Shown here: one piece after another, positions 24,838 to 33,956 of the stretch
How the letters are laid out: every line of letters begins with the position of its first letter
Position numbering within the stretch: position 1 is the stretch's first letter
Source of the DNA: Bacteroidales bacterium
Lineage (GTDB): Bacteria > Bacteroidota > Bacteroidia > Bacteroidales > UBA932
Direction of reading: 5' to 3'
NCBI GenBank assembly: GCA_012510445.1
Contig: JAAZIA010000030.1
Span: forward strand, 1-64,000
DNA: 64,000 nucleotides
Position numbers and translations under genes: made by a program
The notes under the pieces: generated by a model
Told to the model about the DNA's origin: nothing
Database searches by the model: none
The model's input: the letters and a program-made list of their open reading frames with translations, nothing else

Positions 24838-26655
24838 CTACAGCTTGCGGACTTTAAGCTTCTGGCCGGGGTAGATACGGGAGTTGTTTCCCATGCCGTT
24901 TAGTCCTCGGATGCCTTGTACGGTCAGTCCCAGCTTGTTGGCGATGTCCCACAGGCTGTCGCCTGTTTTTACCGTATAATATTCAAAGTCACTGTCGTGT
25001 GACGTAGAGATGGTGGCAGAGGTGTAGATCTTTAAGGAGCTTCCGGCATAAATGGTGTTGTTTCGCATATTGTTCCAGGAGCGGATGTTGGCTGCGCTCA
25101 CTTTATATCTTTCTGCAATGCCGCCCAGCGTTTCTCCTTTCTGTACACGGTGTGTGATCAAATTGCCTTGTGGCTGGGCAGCAGACTGTGCCTGCCCCGC
25201 AGAGCTTGCCGAGGCTTGTGTCTGGCGGGCAGGGGCTGCTGCACGGTTGGTGTAAATGATCAACCGCTGGTTGGTTACAATCCTGTCTGAACGTAGGCCG
25301 TTCCAGTATTTAATGTCGGCAATTCTGGCACCGTACCGGTAGGCAATGTGGCTGAGCGTTTCTCCGGAACGTACCCTGTGGGTAATTTGAGTGTCAGAGG
25401 CTGTGGCACGCGTACTCAGAATAAGCGGGCTAAAGTAAACACTGTCCTTAAACGCGTATATGGTATCTTGTAACGCCGCAAAATCTCCGCTGTATTCAAA
25501 AGGAATGCGTAAAATATAGGGACGTTCCACACCGGGAACTACGTCTTTGGTGTATTGAGGATTCAAATCCCTTAGCTGGTCAATGGAAATATCAATCAAA
25601 GAAGTCACTTGCTCAAAGTGCAACATCTTATTGATTTCAAACGTGTCTACATGTGCCGGCATTTCAACGGGCAAAGGCCTTATCTGGTGCTCAGCATAGT
25701 ACCTCATGGTATATAACGCTGCTACAAAAGCAGGTACGTATCCACGTGTTTCGCGTGGCAAGAAAGGATAGATCTCCCAAAACTCTTTAGATCCCCCGGA
25801 CCTTCGTATGGCTTTGTTCACGTTTCCGGCTCCACAATTGTAAGAGGCTATAGCCAATATCCAATCGTCAAAAATCCGGTACGAATCCATCAGGTACCGT
25901 GCTGCTGCATCGCCTGATACCATAGGGTCTAACCGCTCATCTACATAAGAATTAATAGTCAAGTTATAGTTCAGTGCCGTTCTGTACATAAACTGCCACA
26001 TACCCGTAGCCCTTGCCCTGGACACGGCCCTGGGATTGAGTGCAGATTCAATCACTGCCATGGCTTTCAGTTCCAGCGGCATATCGTACGCATGGAAAAT
26101 CTCTTCAAACAAAGGCATGTAGTATTGTGCTAAACCCAATATAGTAGGAATGCGGTCGGGCATCTTTTGTGTGTAGTGAATGATATGGTTTTTGACAATG
26201 TTGTTGTAAGGCAGCTTAATGAAAGAATTCATTCTGGTAAGCCTTTCAATATATACAGAATCCGGTATGTTAGAGGTGAGAATGGCCGTATCCAACGTTT
26301 CCAGCGTCATAGCCGATTGCCTCTGGTTCAGCTGATTCTGGTGGTAGTACAAACTTAAACGTTGCTCTGTACTCAAAGAATCTGTATCAGGTAAGGTAAA
26401 GTTCCCAAAATTAAGGGTGCCGGATGCGTTGTCAAAACCTCCTTCATTGATTTCATTTTCTATAAAAAGTGTATCTATGGCCGGTATGTCCAAGCTTTGT
26501 AAGGCTTGTTGCAACGAGTCTGTAAGTCTTAACAGAGAATCTACTTTTTGTGTCAATTCTTTTTTGGTGGGTTTTCTTAAAATCTGTGCATTAGCAGTAG
26601 TAGCAAAAAGCACAATAGATAAAACAAAAAAGCAAAAAATCTTACGCCTCATCAT
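24838..26655 (-). CDS. mltD: membrane-bound lytic murein transglycosylase with three LysM domains (MltD type)
   Basis: A peptidoglycan lytic transglycosylase of about 605 residues. The signal peptide is MMRRKIFCFFVLSIVLFATTANAQ. The SLT domain includes the catalytic Glu in AVIESALNPRAVSRARATGMWQFM (Glu203 from this start). Three LysM domains follow, each starting THRV(R/Q)xGET or YTVKTGDSLWDIA, at about residues 430-470, 500-545 and 560-605. It acts in the periplasm on glycan strands. The frame is open to an ATG at 26703, which would add 16 residues made of a repeated K-x-N-P-F unit; I prefer 26655 because it starts the signal peptide. Operon parA-parB-DUF5683-mltD is typical for Bacteroidetes. 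Confidence 0.93.
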   Translation of the reverse strand: MMRRKIFCFFVLSIVLFATTANAQILRKPTKKELTQKVDSLLRLTDSLQQALQSLDIPAIDTLFIENEINEGGFDNASGTLNFGNFTLPDTDSLSTEQRLSLYYHQNQLNQRQSAMTLETLDTAILTSNIPDSVYIERLTRMNSFIKLPYNNIVKNHIIHYTQKMPDRIPTILGLAQYYMPLFEEIFHAYDMPLELKAMAVIESALNPRAVSRARATGMWQFMYRTALNYNLTINSYVDERLDPMVSGDAAARYLMDSYRIFDDWILAIASYNCGAGNVNKAIRRSGGSKEFWEIYPFLPRETRGYVPAFVAALYTMRYYAEHQIRPLPVEMPAHVDTFEINKMLHFEQVTSLIDISIDQLRDLNPQYTKDVVPGVERPYILRIPFEYSGDFAALQDTIYAFKDSVYFSPLILSTRATASDTQITHRVRSGETLSHIAYRYGARIADIKYWNGLRSDRIVTNQRLIIYTNRAAAPARQTQASASSAGQAQSAAQPQGNLITHRVQKGETLGGIAERYKVSAANIRSWNNMRNNTIYAGSSLKIYTSATISTSHDSDFEYYTVKTGDSLWDIANKLGLTVQGIRGLNGMGNNSRIYPGQKLKVRKL

Positions 26656-26706
26656 AAATGGATTACGTTTTATAAATGGGTTAGGTTTCATAAATGGAGC
26701 CAAATT
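26653..26706 (-). repeat. 18-bp tandem repeat at the mltD start
   Basis: Three consecutive 18-bp units, the third partly diverged, cover the junction between the DUF5683 stop (26706) and the mltD start region. Read on the minus strand they would encode repeated K-(P/R)-N-P-F-(I/M). The units supply alternative ATGs at 26703, 26691, 26655 and 26652. Confidence 0.65.
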
Positions 26707-27590
26707 TAAAAGGTAAGTTTCATATGTATCCCTGCAACCTGAGGTAACGTACCGGAGTATGCCACATGGTGAATAAAACCGGGTTCGATACGGAGGGTCA
26801 GGTCGTCACTTATATCAAAATCTTGAAAATGTGCAAATACGTTAGCGTCTATTATATTTAGTGCATACACCAGCACTGTGGCAAGAATGGAATAATCTCT
26901 AAAGCGTCTGAACGTGTCTCGGTACCATTTTAAATCTTCCGGTCTCATCCATCCGTCGTATCGGGGAGGGTTGGCCATGGCATGGTTATACATGGTTTTG
27001 TAACGCTTGTACTGCAAGCCGTTGTATTGCCAAAAATACCCACAGGCAATAAGCCCCCCGTAGACGATGGGAACCTTCCAGTAATCTCCGTTGTAAATTT
27101 GCCCCAAACCGGGGAGCAAAGCCGAGTAAAGTGTAGCACGAGCCGGGAGAACAGGCTTATCATGTTTGAATTGCATCACCCCATCTAAAAGGCTTCCCCA
27201 ATAGAACAAACCTGCCCCCACGTAACACAAATTTCTGTACAGCTCAAACGCATCGTCTTCTGTAGCTCTAAATTTTGTATGAAAGTGGCGGCCCATATAA
27301 ATACCGGCCCCAATACCTGCATAGGTAATGGGTATTTTCCAATATTCCCGGTGGTATGCCTGGGCATATCCCGGCAACACAACTGCTCCTGAGAAAACGC
27401 GCCCCAACTTGAGCGTATCTTTTCCGGCCAAAGCCGTAAAATACGTTTTCAAGCGAAATGCTTCTTTTGCCTGTACCGTTGTATCTTGTGTGCTTGGTCT
27501 GCCTCCCTCTCCCATATCTACGGCAAATTGACCGTACGCTGCAGGAACGGAAAACAGTACACACAACAAAGGAATCAGGATACGTTTCAC
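26706..27590 (-). CDS. DUF5683 membrane-associated protein
   Basis: A 294-residue protein with GTG start (27590) and signal peptide MKRILIPLLCVLFSVPAAYGQ. It has an internal duplication: LPGYAQAYHREYWKIPITYAGIGA (about 73-96) and LPGLGQIYNGDYWKVPIVYGGLIA (about 160-183), each followed by hydrophobic stretches that may be membrane-embedded. This is DUF5683, usually placed between parB and mltD in Bacteroidetes, function unknown. It starts 14 bp after parB and ends 2 bp from the longest mltD frame. Confidence 0.85.
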   Translation of the reverse strand: MKRILIPLLCVLFSVPAAYGQFAVDMGEGGRPSTQDTTVQAKEAFRLKTYFTALAGKDTLKLGRVFSGAVVLPGYAQAYHREYWKIPITYAGIGAGIYMGRHFHTKFRATEDDAFELYRNLCYVGAGLFYWGSLLDGVMQFKHDKPVLPARATLYSALLPGLGQIYNGDYWKVPIVYGGLIACGYFWQYNGLQYKRYKTMYNHAMANPPRYDGWMRPEDLKWYRDTFRRFRDYSILATVLVYALNIIDANVFAHFQDFDISDDLTLRIEPGFIHHVAYSGTLPQVAGIHMKLTF

Positions 27591-27598
27591 GTGTATAA
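27583..27598. promoter_or_regulatory. parS-like half-conserved site
   Basis: CGTTTCACGTGTATAA matches the parS consensus TGTTTCACGTGAAACA at 12 of 16 positions; the left arm and core GTTTCACGTG are perfect and the right arm is degraded. It overlaps the DUF5683 GTG start, directly next to parB. Confidence 0.35.
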
Positions 27599-27604
27599 AA
27601 CCGG

Positions 27605-28510
27605 CTAAATATTATTTTTTTCCAAGGCTTCCAGGAAAGATTCCATTTCTTTATCGCTGGAACAGTAAATGGTAAAGACGCCTTCTCCTTTCTCATTTCT
27701 TTTCACACTGATCTTGTGATTGAAGTACCTGCCTATTTTTTCCAACACGCGGTAATATACGTCAGGCAGCTCTTTCGGCTCTTCTACCTTGTCTGTGCTT
27801 TTTTCCTTTTGGGCATGGGCAGACCTAACTCTTTCTTCTACCTGTCTTACCGACAGATCTTTTTCTACAATGGTTTTTGCCAGATCTAAGCGTAAGGTAT
27901 TGTCGTCTAAAGAAAGTAACGCTCTGGCGTGCCCCATAGACAATGCGCCGGCCCGTATGAGCAACTGAATTTGAGCCGGTAATTGAATCAATCTAAGGTA
28001 ATTGGCCACCGTCGCCCTTTTTTTCCCAACCCTTTCTGCCAATTGTTCTTGTGTTAACTTACATTCTTCAATCAACCGTTGAAACCCAAAAGCAATTTCC
28101 ATGGCGTCCAAGTTTTCACGTTGAATGTTTTCTACCAGCGCCATTTCCAGCAGTTCGCCATCTTCTACTTGCCTTATGTAAGCAGGAATCTTTGTGAGGC
28201 CGGCCATTTTAGCTGCTCTCAACCGCCTTTCTCCACTTACCAACTGATACTTTCCGGCTGTCTGCTTGCGGAGCGTAATGGGCTGAATGAGCCCCAATGT
28301 TTTGATAGAGGCTGCCAGCTCGGCCAACAATTCTTCATTAAACTCTTTCCGCGGTTGCTCCGGATTCACTTCTATGAAATTCATATCTACTAAAGAAGTG
28401 CCTTCCATTTGCGGAAGTACTACGGGCGTTCTTGGTTTCCAATCTCCAAGCGAAGGCGTTTCAGATATCAAGGCTCCCAGCCCTTTACCTAAAGCCGGTT
28501 TCTTAGTCAT
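27605..28510 (-). CDS. parB: chromosome partitioning protein ParB
   Basis: A 301-residue DNA-binding CTPase of the ParB/Spo0J family, which spreads from parS sites to organise the origin region. The N-terminal CTP-binding motif is present as YQLVSGERRLRAAKMAGL and ENIQRENLDAMEIAFGFQRL; the helix-turn-helix is LTQEQLAERVGKKRATVANYLRLIQLP (about 145-171), followed by MGHARALLSLDD. The C-terminal dimer domain ends the protein. It overlaps parA by 8 bp. A parS-like sequence lies just downstream. Confidence 0.95.
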   Translation of the reverse strand: MTKKPALGKGLGALISETPSLGDWKPRTPVVLPQMEGTSLVDMNFIEVNPEQPRKEFNEELLAELAASIKTLGLIQPITLRKQTAGKYQLVSGERRLRAAKMAGLTKIPAYIRQVEDGELLEMALVENIQRENLDAMEIAFGFQRLIEECKLTQEQLAERVGKKRATVANYLRLIQLPAQIQLLIRAGALSMGHARALLSLDDNTLRLDLAKTIVEKDLSVRQVEERVRSAHAQKEKSTDKVEEPKELPDVYYRVLEKIGRYFNHKISVKRNEKGEGVFTIYCSSDKEMESFLEALEKNNI

Positions 28511-29276
28511 GTTGATTTTTCTTTAAAAACTCCCTAGCCAAGTTCAAGTAATTATTGCTGCCTACACAAGTGGCATCGTACAGTATGACAGGCTTTCCGT
28601 GAGAGGGAGACTCACTCAATCGCACGTTACGCTGTATAACCGTCTGAAATACCATATCTTGAAAATGATGCCTCACCTCTTCCACAATCTGATTGTGTGA
28701 ACGCAAACGAACATCATACATGGTGAGCAAGAAGCCCTCAATGGCCAGGTCGGGGTTCAGCCTGCTTTGAACAATCTTGATGGTATTAAGCAGTTTACCC
28801 AGTCCCTCCAACGAAAAAAATTCACATTGAACGGGAATAATAACAGAGTCTGCTGCAGTAAGCGCATTCACCGTAATCAGACCTAGAGATGGAGAGCAAT
28901 CAATGAAAATATAATCAAAATGTTGCCGAATGGTATCCAAGTTTTGCTTTATTACCTTTTCCCGTTCGGGAACAGATAACAACTCTATTTCAGCCCCAAC
29001 CAAATCTATATGCGAAGGAATTAGTTTCAATCCTTCAATTTCTGTCTGAATGATGGTGTTTTCAATAGGGGTCTTTCCAATAAGACAATCGTACAAAGTA
29101 TCGCCACTGCTTGCATTGGGATCAAAACAAAGACCCGAGGTAGTGTTTGCCTGCGGATCTGCATCTATCAGAAGCACATTCTTTTCCATTACGGCCAAGG
29201 AAGCTGCCAGATTGATGGCAGTAGTCGTTTTTCCCACACCCCCTTTCTGATTGGCAATAGCAATTACTTTACCCAT
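28503..29276 (-). CDS. parA: chromosome partitioning ATPase ParA (Soj)
   Basis: A 257-residue deviant Walker ATPase. KGGVGKTTT lies at 11-19 with the signature lysine, DADPQAN follows at about 42-48, and DYIFIDCSPSLGLITVNAL is the Walker B region. It works with ParB in origin segregation. I use the ATG at 29276 (MGKVIAIANQ); an in-frame ATG at 29306 lies inside or upstream of the TAtaTTTG promoter box at 29311-29304 and is unlikely to be used. Confidence 0.95.
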   Translation of the reverse strand: MGKVIAIANQKGGVGKTTTAINLAASLAVMEKNVLLIDADPQANTTSGLCFDPNASSGDTLYDCLIGKTPIENTIIQTEIEGLKLIPSHIDLVGAEIELLSVPEREKVIKQNLDTIRQHFDYIFIDCSPSLGLITVNALTAADSVIIPVQCEFFSLEGLGKLLNTIKIVQSRLNPDLAIEGFLLTMYDVRLRSHNQIVEEVRHHFQDMVFQTVIQRNVRLSESPSHGKPVILYDATCVGSNNYLNLAREFLKKNQHD

Positions 29277-29303
29277 AAGTATGTCTTTTTCGTTTAAGTC
29301 TGG

Positions 29304-29311
29304 CAAATATA
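29304..29311 (-). promoter_or_regulatory. -7 box (TAtaTTTG) for parA operon
   Basis: Full consensus match on the minus strand, 27 nt before the parA ATG. Confidence 0.5.
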
Positions 29312-29333
29312 CATTAAATACAACAATTATTCT

Positions 29334-29341
29334 TAATTTTG
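29334..29341 (+). promoter_or_regulatory. -7 box (TAatTTTG) for the lipid kinase gene
   Basis: Full consensus match, 24 nt before the ATG at 29366. It is divergent from the parA box 22 bp away, so the two promoters overlap. Confidence 0.5.
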
Positions 29342-29365
29342 ATTTCTCATCTCAAAATCAATGAT

Positions 29366-30337
29366 ATGTCTTCTTCAAGATGGATGATCATACTCAATCC
29401 GGTAGCCGGTGGAGGAAGAACTGCTGTCATGTGGCCTCATATTTCAAAGCATTTCCTAGAGCACGGATTGAACTTTGAATGTGTGTTTACAAGACACAAG
29501 TACCATGCCGTAACCATAACATTGGAAGCGGTACAGGAAGGGTTCCGAAATTTTATTGTGATTGGCGGGGACGGCACACTCCATGAAGTGGCTAACGGGA
29601 TATTTTACCAGAAAGACGTATCTACACAACTCATAACCTTGGGAGTCATCCCTATTGGTACAGGAAACGATTTTGTAAGAGCCTACAACATCCCAACAGA
29701 TTACGCTCAGGCCATGGAAACCATCCTTACTAACAAAGCCATATTCACCGATGTGGGAATGGTGTCTTTTCAGGATTTTGGCATTGAACGTACGCGTTAC
29801 TTTGTCAATGCGGCGGGTATGGGGCTGGATGCTGCCGTAATCAGGCATTATGAAAGGCAGTTAGAAATGGCAAACGGCAAAAGAAAACCGCAGTACATGT
29901 CCAGTCTGCTGCATCAATTTCTTTTATACCGTTCTGCAGATTTGCGTATTCTTGTAGACGGCAATATGTTCTATGAAGGCCCGGTACTTACCTGCAGCGT
30001 AGGCATGGGAACGTGCATAGGAAACGGTATGAGAGCCCTACCGCTGTCTATACCGGACGACGGCTTGTTTGATATCACTCTGGTGGAGCCCATGAGCAAA
30101 GTAAAACTGGCTGTTAGAATCAAAGATTTTGTAGAGGGTAACGTATATGCTTTTAAGGAGGCCCACCACGGCAGAGGCAAAAAAATAGAGGTCCTTCCGG
30201 GCACCAAAAGAACAACTCACCTGGAAACAGACGGTGAACTTATGGGTACCCCTCCGTACACCTTCACCATCCTTCCCAGTGCTCTGAAATTACTGGCAGG
30301 AAAAGATTTTGTCCCTCATATCAGAAACGTACTCTGA
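29366..30337 (+). CDS. diacylglycerol kinase-family lipid kinase
   Basis: A 323-residue protein of the DAGK catalytic family (YegS/DgkB-like). NPVAGGGR (11-18) and GGDGTLHEVANG (67-78) form the ATP-binding core, and PIGTGNDFVRAY follows. It should phosphorylate diacylglycerol or a related lipid (in Bacteroidetes possibly a sphingoid base) at the inner membrane. The ATG at 29366 gives the standard short N-terminus; an earlier in-frame start at 29339 overlaps the -7 box. The 3' end overlaps the convergent gene by 17 bp. Confidence 0.9.
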   Translation: MSSSRWMIILNPVAGGGRTAVMWPHISKHFLEHGLNFECVFTRHKYHAVTITLEAVQEGFRNFIVIGGDGTLHEVANGIFYQKDVSTQLITLGVIPIGTGNDFVRAYNIPTDYAQAMETILTNKAIFTDVGMVSFQDFGIERTRYFVNAAGMGLDAAVIRHYERQLEMANGKRKPQYMSSLLHQFLLYRSADLRILVDGNMFYEGPVLTCSVGMGTCIGNGMRALPLSIPDDGLFDITLVEPMSKVKLAVRIKDFVEGNVYAFKEAHHGRGKKIEVLPGTKRTTHLETDGELMGTPPYTFTILPSALKLLAGKDFVPHIRNVL

Positions 30338-32231
30338 TTTGAATCTTGCCATCAAAAGAAACCGTTTCTTTCCACTGACAGGCCATTTTAAACCATACCT
30401 CAAAAAAAGAAAAAGGCGTGTATTTTATATTCAAGTAGCTTCTTACGCCTTTCCCATATAAGGCCGGAATGGAGAAACCGTACAGCACATCCCTTTCGTA
30501 AAAATAAATTCTGCTATCCCAAGATCCCGTATAAAATACAGACAAACGCAAAGAACCTCTTAAGGTACTTTTCTTATTGTCGTACCCAAGTTCGGCATAG
30601 GCAGCTCCTCCCATCTGATAGTTGGTACTATCGTTCAGTTGACTGTACGTACCGTCTGAACGTAACCAAAGTGTAAGATTGGGAGACAAAGAAAAGCCTG
30701 TTCGCAAAGAGAGTAACGTTTTATCCAAAGTTCCTTTGTCTGATAAAGACCTTTGTTGGCGCAACTGCAGGTGGTGATCTTTTTTATGCAACTGCACCCG
30801 TGTATCCCATCCGTACGAAGGCATACGGCACAAGTACCTGGGCCGGGGAAAATGGTACATCCATACACTGCCTTCTATTTTCCATCGGCTAGGTAGCGGC
30901 TGTGTAGTAGTCAACTGCACACTCATTTCATTGGAAGAGGTACTGTTACGCCCTAAGGGCGCACCGTAAGCCGTCGTATAACGTGGAGAAAACAACCGCA
31001 ACAACAAGCCGGACTTACTACCGTTTTTACCGTAATGGATAGCGCCTGCCACAACGGCCGGAGCCCCTCCCAAATCAATGGCCAGCTCGGAGAAAAAACG
31101 CAGCGAACGCAGCCTTACCATCATATCTGCAGACACTCCGCCAAATGGTAAGGTCCTATTTTTATGCACGTTGTAATAAGTAATGGTTCCGGCATCGGGT
31201 TTATCGTACCCGTATCCCAACAGTGTAACCCCCACTTTCCAATCGTTCCTTTTGTAGGAAAAGTTCATCCCGGCTACCTGGGCTTGTAATGTATTTTTCT
31301 TCTCCAACTCTAAGGGAGTTCTGTGGTACCCGGTAGTAACCAAAGAAGTAAATCCCTCTTCTGTTACACGGGCATCTATGGGACAATAAGAGAAGAGAAC
31401 GGTAAGATTCAGGTTTTTATGATTGAAGTGAGCACCTGCACCCCGGAAAAACTTATTTTCGTCTCGCGAAGCATACGCAGTCAAGCCCATTTCTTTGTTG
31501 CACAACGTACCCGTAGAAGAAGCTTTCCCAAACAGCATACCGTTCCACAGCAACAATCCCTGTCCAAAACGAGCACGGTAATCCCCCACCACAAGTGTTT
31601 TCAGCACGCCCATGTCTTTTGCTTGCACATGAACAGATATAAAATCTGCCGGAGCCTTCTCTCCGGCGTCACTTTCTAAAACAAAACCGCATTGCAACTT
31701 GTTTTTTAAACGGTAATCGTAACGAGCATACCTATACCAAGGTTTGCCCAGGTACCGGGAATTGGGACGCTTAAGGTATTCCTGCTCTGTTATGGGGCTG
31801 TATTCCGTTCCTCTGGGAAAGAACGTTCTCGTCTGCATCATTAATGTATTTCTCCCTTGCTTAAGAAGCGAACGCCACGTAATTTTCTCGGCTTTTTTCA
31901 CTTCTTCCAGCGTGAAAAACAATTGTAAAAGAGCAGTATCTTCTTTTGAAAATCCCGGAATAAGAAGCACTTCTTGCCATGTAAAAAAAGTGCCGTATCT
32001 TTTTTGATAATCCAGAAGCGAGGCTACCTGATACGGAGAAAGAAAACCCAGATGCTCCAGGTCCTCGCGCGTTGCTGCGTTCAGATTGCTACGCGTTTGC
32101 ATCCATTCTTCCAGATCATACGCAGAAAAACCTTCGTTTTGTACCAGATCTTCTAAATAAGTCTCTGCATTTTGTGCATGTACCGCATAAAATGTCATGC
32201 TGAAAAACAGCACAGTAAAAACAATTCTCAT
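30321..32231 (-). CDS. helix-hairpin-helix domain outer-membrane protein
   Basis: A 636-residue exported protein. Signal peptide MRIVFTVLFFSMTFYAVHAQ (cleavage near 19-20). Residues about 25-115 contain tandem helix-hairpin-helix (ComEA-like) units: LNAATREDLEHLGFLSPYQVASLL and FTWQEVLLIPGFSKEDTALL. From about 130 on, the sequence is rich in alternating hydrophobic and aromatic residues and ends in ...KIQIRVRF with a terminal aromatic, as expected for an outer-membrane beta-barrel. Proteins of this type are common in Bacteroidetes and have no assigned function; HhH suggests DNA contact, perhaps in DNA uptake. Confidence 0.78.
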   Translation of the reverse strand: MRIVFTVLFFSMTFYAVHAQNAETYLEDLVQNEGFSAYDLEEWMQTRSNLNAATREDLEHLGFLSPYQVASLLDYQKRYGTFFTWQEVLLIPGFSKEDTALLQLFFTLEEVKKAEKITWRSLLKQGRNTLMMQTRTFFPRGTEYSPITEQEYLKRPNSRYLGKPWYRYARYDYRLKNKLQCGFVLESDAGEKAPADFISVHVQAKDMGVLKTLVVGDYRARFGQGLLLWNGMLFGKASSTGTLCNKEMGLTAYASRDENKFFRGAGAHFNHKNLNLTVLFSYCPIDARVTEEGFTSLVTTGYHRTPLELEKKNTLQAQVAGMNFSYKRNDWKVGVTLLGYGYDKPDAGTITYYNVHKNRTLPFGGVSADMMVRLRSLRFFSELAIDLGGAPAVVAGAIHYGKNGSKSGLLLRLFSPRYTTAYGAPLGRNSTSSNEMSVQLTTTQPLPSRWKIEGSVWMYHFPRPRYLCRMPSYGWDTRVQLHKKDHHLQLRQQRSLSDKGTLDKTLLSLRTGFSLSPNLTLWLRSDGTYSQLNDSTNYQMGGAAYAELGYDNKKSTLRGSLRLSVFYTGSWDSRIYFYERDVLYGFSIPALYGKGVRSYLNIKYTPFSFFEVWFKMACQWKETVSFDGKIQIRVRF

Positions 32232-32282
32232 ATTTTCTTCCCTTCGTGCGCTCCCCTCTGATGAGCACTGTTCAACTTATGG

Positions 32283-32795
32283 TTAATTTACTTTAAATGG
32301 GTATTTGATGTCTTTTACAGAATCGTTGGCCTCTACTATTTTCTGAGCCATTGACTTTTGAAAATCCTCTGCTTTTTTTGCCAGTTTTTTATCGGCCAAC
32401 GCTAAAATGCGTAACGCAAAAATAGCGGCATTTCTGGCACCATTCAATGCCATGGTAGCTACGGGAATCCCCGACGGCATTTGTAGAATAGATAAAATAG
32501 AATCCAGCCCGGCCACCGACTGTGCAGATTTTACAGGGACCCCAATGACCGGCACCCTTGTATAAGCAGCTATAACGCCCGGCAAGTGAGCTGCCCCTCC
32601 TGCTCCTGCAATAATTACCTTAACTCCTCTTTGTTTGGCTTCTTTGGCATACGCTGCTACCCGCTCCGGAGTACGATGTGCCGAAAGTGCAAACACCTCG
32701 AAAGGGATTTCCATTTGGTCCAAAAAAAGAGCTGCTTCTTCCATTATAGGCATGTCTGATAAACTGCCCATTATGATACTAACTTGAGGATTCAT
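32283..32795 (-). CDS. purE: N5-carboxyaminoimidazole ribonucleotide mutase
   Basis: A 170-residue class I PurE, catalysing N5-CAIR to CAIR in purine synthesis. IIMGSLSDMPIM (8-19) and ALSAHRTPERVAAYA (36-50) hold the substrate-binding Ser, Asp and active-site His; AGAGGAAHLPGVIAAYT and PVIGVPVKS complete the signature. It is transcribed away from hpt through a shared 45-bp region. Confidence 0.95.
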   Translation of the reverse strand: MNPQVSIIMGSLSDMPIMEEAALFLDQMEIPFEVFALSAHRTPERVAAYAKEAKQRGVKVIIAGAGGAAHLPGVIAAYTRVPVIGVPVKSAQSVAGLDSILSILQMPSGIPVATMALNGARNAAIFALRILALADKKLAKKAEDFQKSMAQKIVEANDSVKDIKYPFKVN

Positions 32796-32815
32796 GATTA
32801 TCTCTGTTATAAATT

Positions 32816-32823
32816 CAAATTTA
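32816..32823 (-). promoter_or_regulatory. -7 box (TAaaTTTG) for purE
   Basis: Full consensus match on the minus strand, 20 nt before the purE ATG. Its upstream promoter half reaches across the hpt -7 box and start codon. Confidence 0.5.
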
Positions 32824-32828
32824 ATAAT

Positions 32829-32836
32829 TAATTTTG
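32829..32836 (+). promoter_or_regulatory. -7 box (TAatTTTG) for hpt
   Basis: Full consensus match ending 4 nt before the hpt ATG at 32841, predicting a leaderless or nearly leaderless transcript. Only 5 bp separate it from the divergent purE box. Confidence 0.5.
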
Positions 32837-32840
32837 TTCA

Positions 32841-33377
32841 ATGGAACGTATAACCCTTCAAAATAAAACTTTTCGGACCTATATTCCGTACAAAGATATT
32901 GAAAAAGCCATCGGGCGCGTAGCTAAAGAGATAAACAGGGACTTAAAAGAAGAGGAGAACCCGGTTTTTATTGGTATCCTGAACGGTTCTTTTATGTTTA
33001 TTGCAGACCTAATGAAACAGATCCGACTGGACAGCGTAGTCACTTTTGTTAAACTGGCTTCGTACAGCGGAACAGAAAGTACGGGAAAGGTAGTGGAAGT
33101 ATTAGGGTTGTGCCATGATATTACCAACAGAACCGTTGTTATTGTAGAAGACGTGGTGGATAGTGGCAATACCATTGTTAAGCTAAAAGAGGATTTAAGC
33201 AAAAGGAATCCCAAACGTATTTTAGTTTGCACCTTGTTATTCAAACCCCAAGCATACCAACAGCAATCTGCCATTGATTACGTATGCTTTAGTATACCTA
33301 ACGATTTTGTAGTAGGTTACGGTTTAGACTACAACCATCTGGGAAGGCAATTAAAAGACATTTATGTAATAGATTAA
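32841..33377 (+). CDS. hpt: hypoxanthine phosphoribosyltransferase
   Basis: A 178-residue type I phosphoribosyltransferase for purine salvage, converting hypoxanthine (and guanine) with PRPP to the nucleotide. The PRPP loop is VVIVEDVVDSGNT (99-111); GILNGSFMFIADL (45-57) is the N-terminal loop, and VGYGLDYNHLGRQL lies near the C-terminus. It heads a run with adk, obgE, PAP2 and lplA; 3 bp separate it from adk. Confidence 0.95.
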   Translation: MERITLQNKTFRTYIPYKDIEKAIGRVAKEINRDLKEEENPVFIGILNGSFMFIADLMKQIRLDSVVTFVKLASYSGTESTGKVVEVLGLCHDITNRTVVIVEDVVDSGNTIVKLKEDLSKRNPKRILVCTLLFKPQAYQQQSAIDYVCFSIPNDFVVGYGLDYNHLGRQLKDIYVID

Positions 33378-33380
33378 ACC

Positions 33381-33956
33381 ATGCTTAATATTATAGTAGC
33401 CGGACCTCCCGGATCCGGAAAAGGAACCTTGGCCAAAACTTTGGCAGAAAAATACGACTTAATCCATTTTTCCACAGGAGATATGCTCAGAAAAGAAGTA
33501 GAACAAAAAACACCCTTGGGGCAAAAAGTAGCTCCCATCCTGGAAAGAGGCGACCTAGTTTCTGACAACATTGTTATATCCATGATTTCTTCCAGCCTGG
33601 ACGAACATCCTCAAATGCACGGTTTTCTTTTTGACGGATTTCCTCGCACACAGGCACAAGCCGAGGCGTTAGACCGCCTTCTGGAAGATAAGGGCGAACC
33701 GCTGAACTTAATGATCCTGCTAAACCTATCAGACGATGTTTGTGCAGCCCGCATATTACGCCGTGGTACCCTTGAAAACAGATCCGACGACACAGATATA
33801 AGCAAAGTAAAGCACCGCCTTACCACCTATCACACCCTCACAAAACCCATTGTTGATCATTATAAAAAACAAGATAAATTTGTAGCTGTTGACAGTTCCC
33901 AAACTCCGGAACATACTTTCAATCAAGTAAAACAATGTCTCAATCAAATTTTGTAG
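33381..33956 (+). CDS. adk: adenylate kinase
   Basis: A 191-residue short-type adenylate kinase (ATP + AMP to 2 ADP). P-loop GPPGSGKGT (8-16), STGDMLR in the AMP site, [13 protein letters not shown] (about 89-101), and a short LID ([13 protein letters not shown]) without the zinc-binding cysteines. Its 3' end overlaps obgE by 22 bp. Confidence 0.95.
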   Translation: MLNIIVAGPPGSGKGTLAKTLAEKYDLIHFSTGDMLRKEVEQKTPLGQKVAPILERGDLVSDNIVISMISSSLDEHPQMHGFLFDGFPRTQAQAEALDRLLEDKGEPLNLMILLNLSDDVCAARILRRGTLENRSDDTDISKVKHRLTTYHTLTKPIVDHYKKQDKFVAVDSSQTPEHTFNQVKQCLNQIL

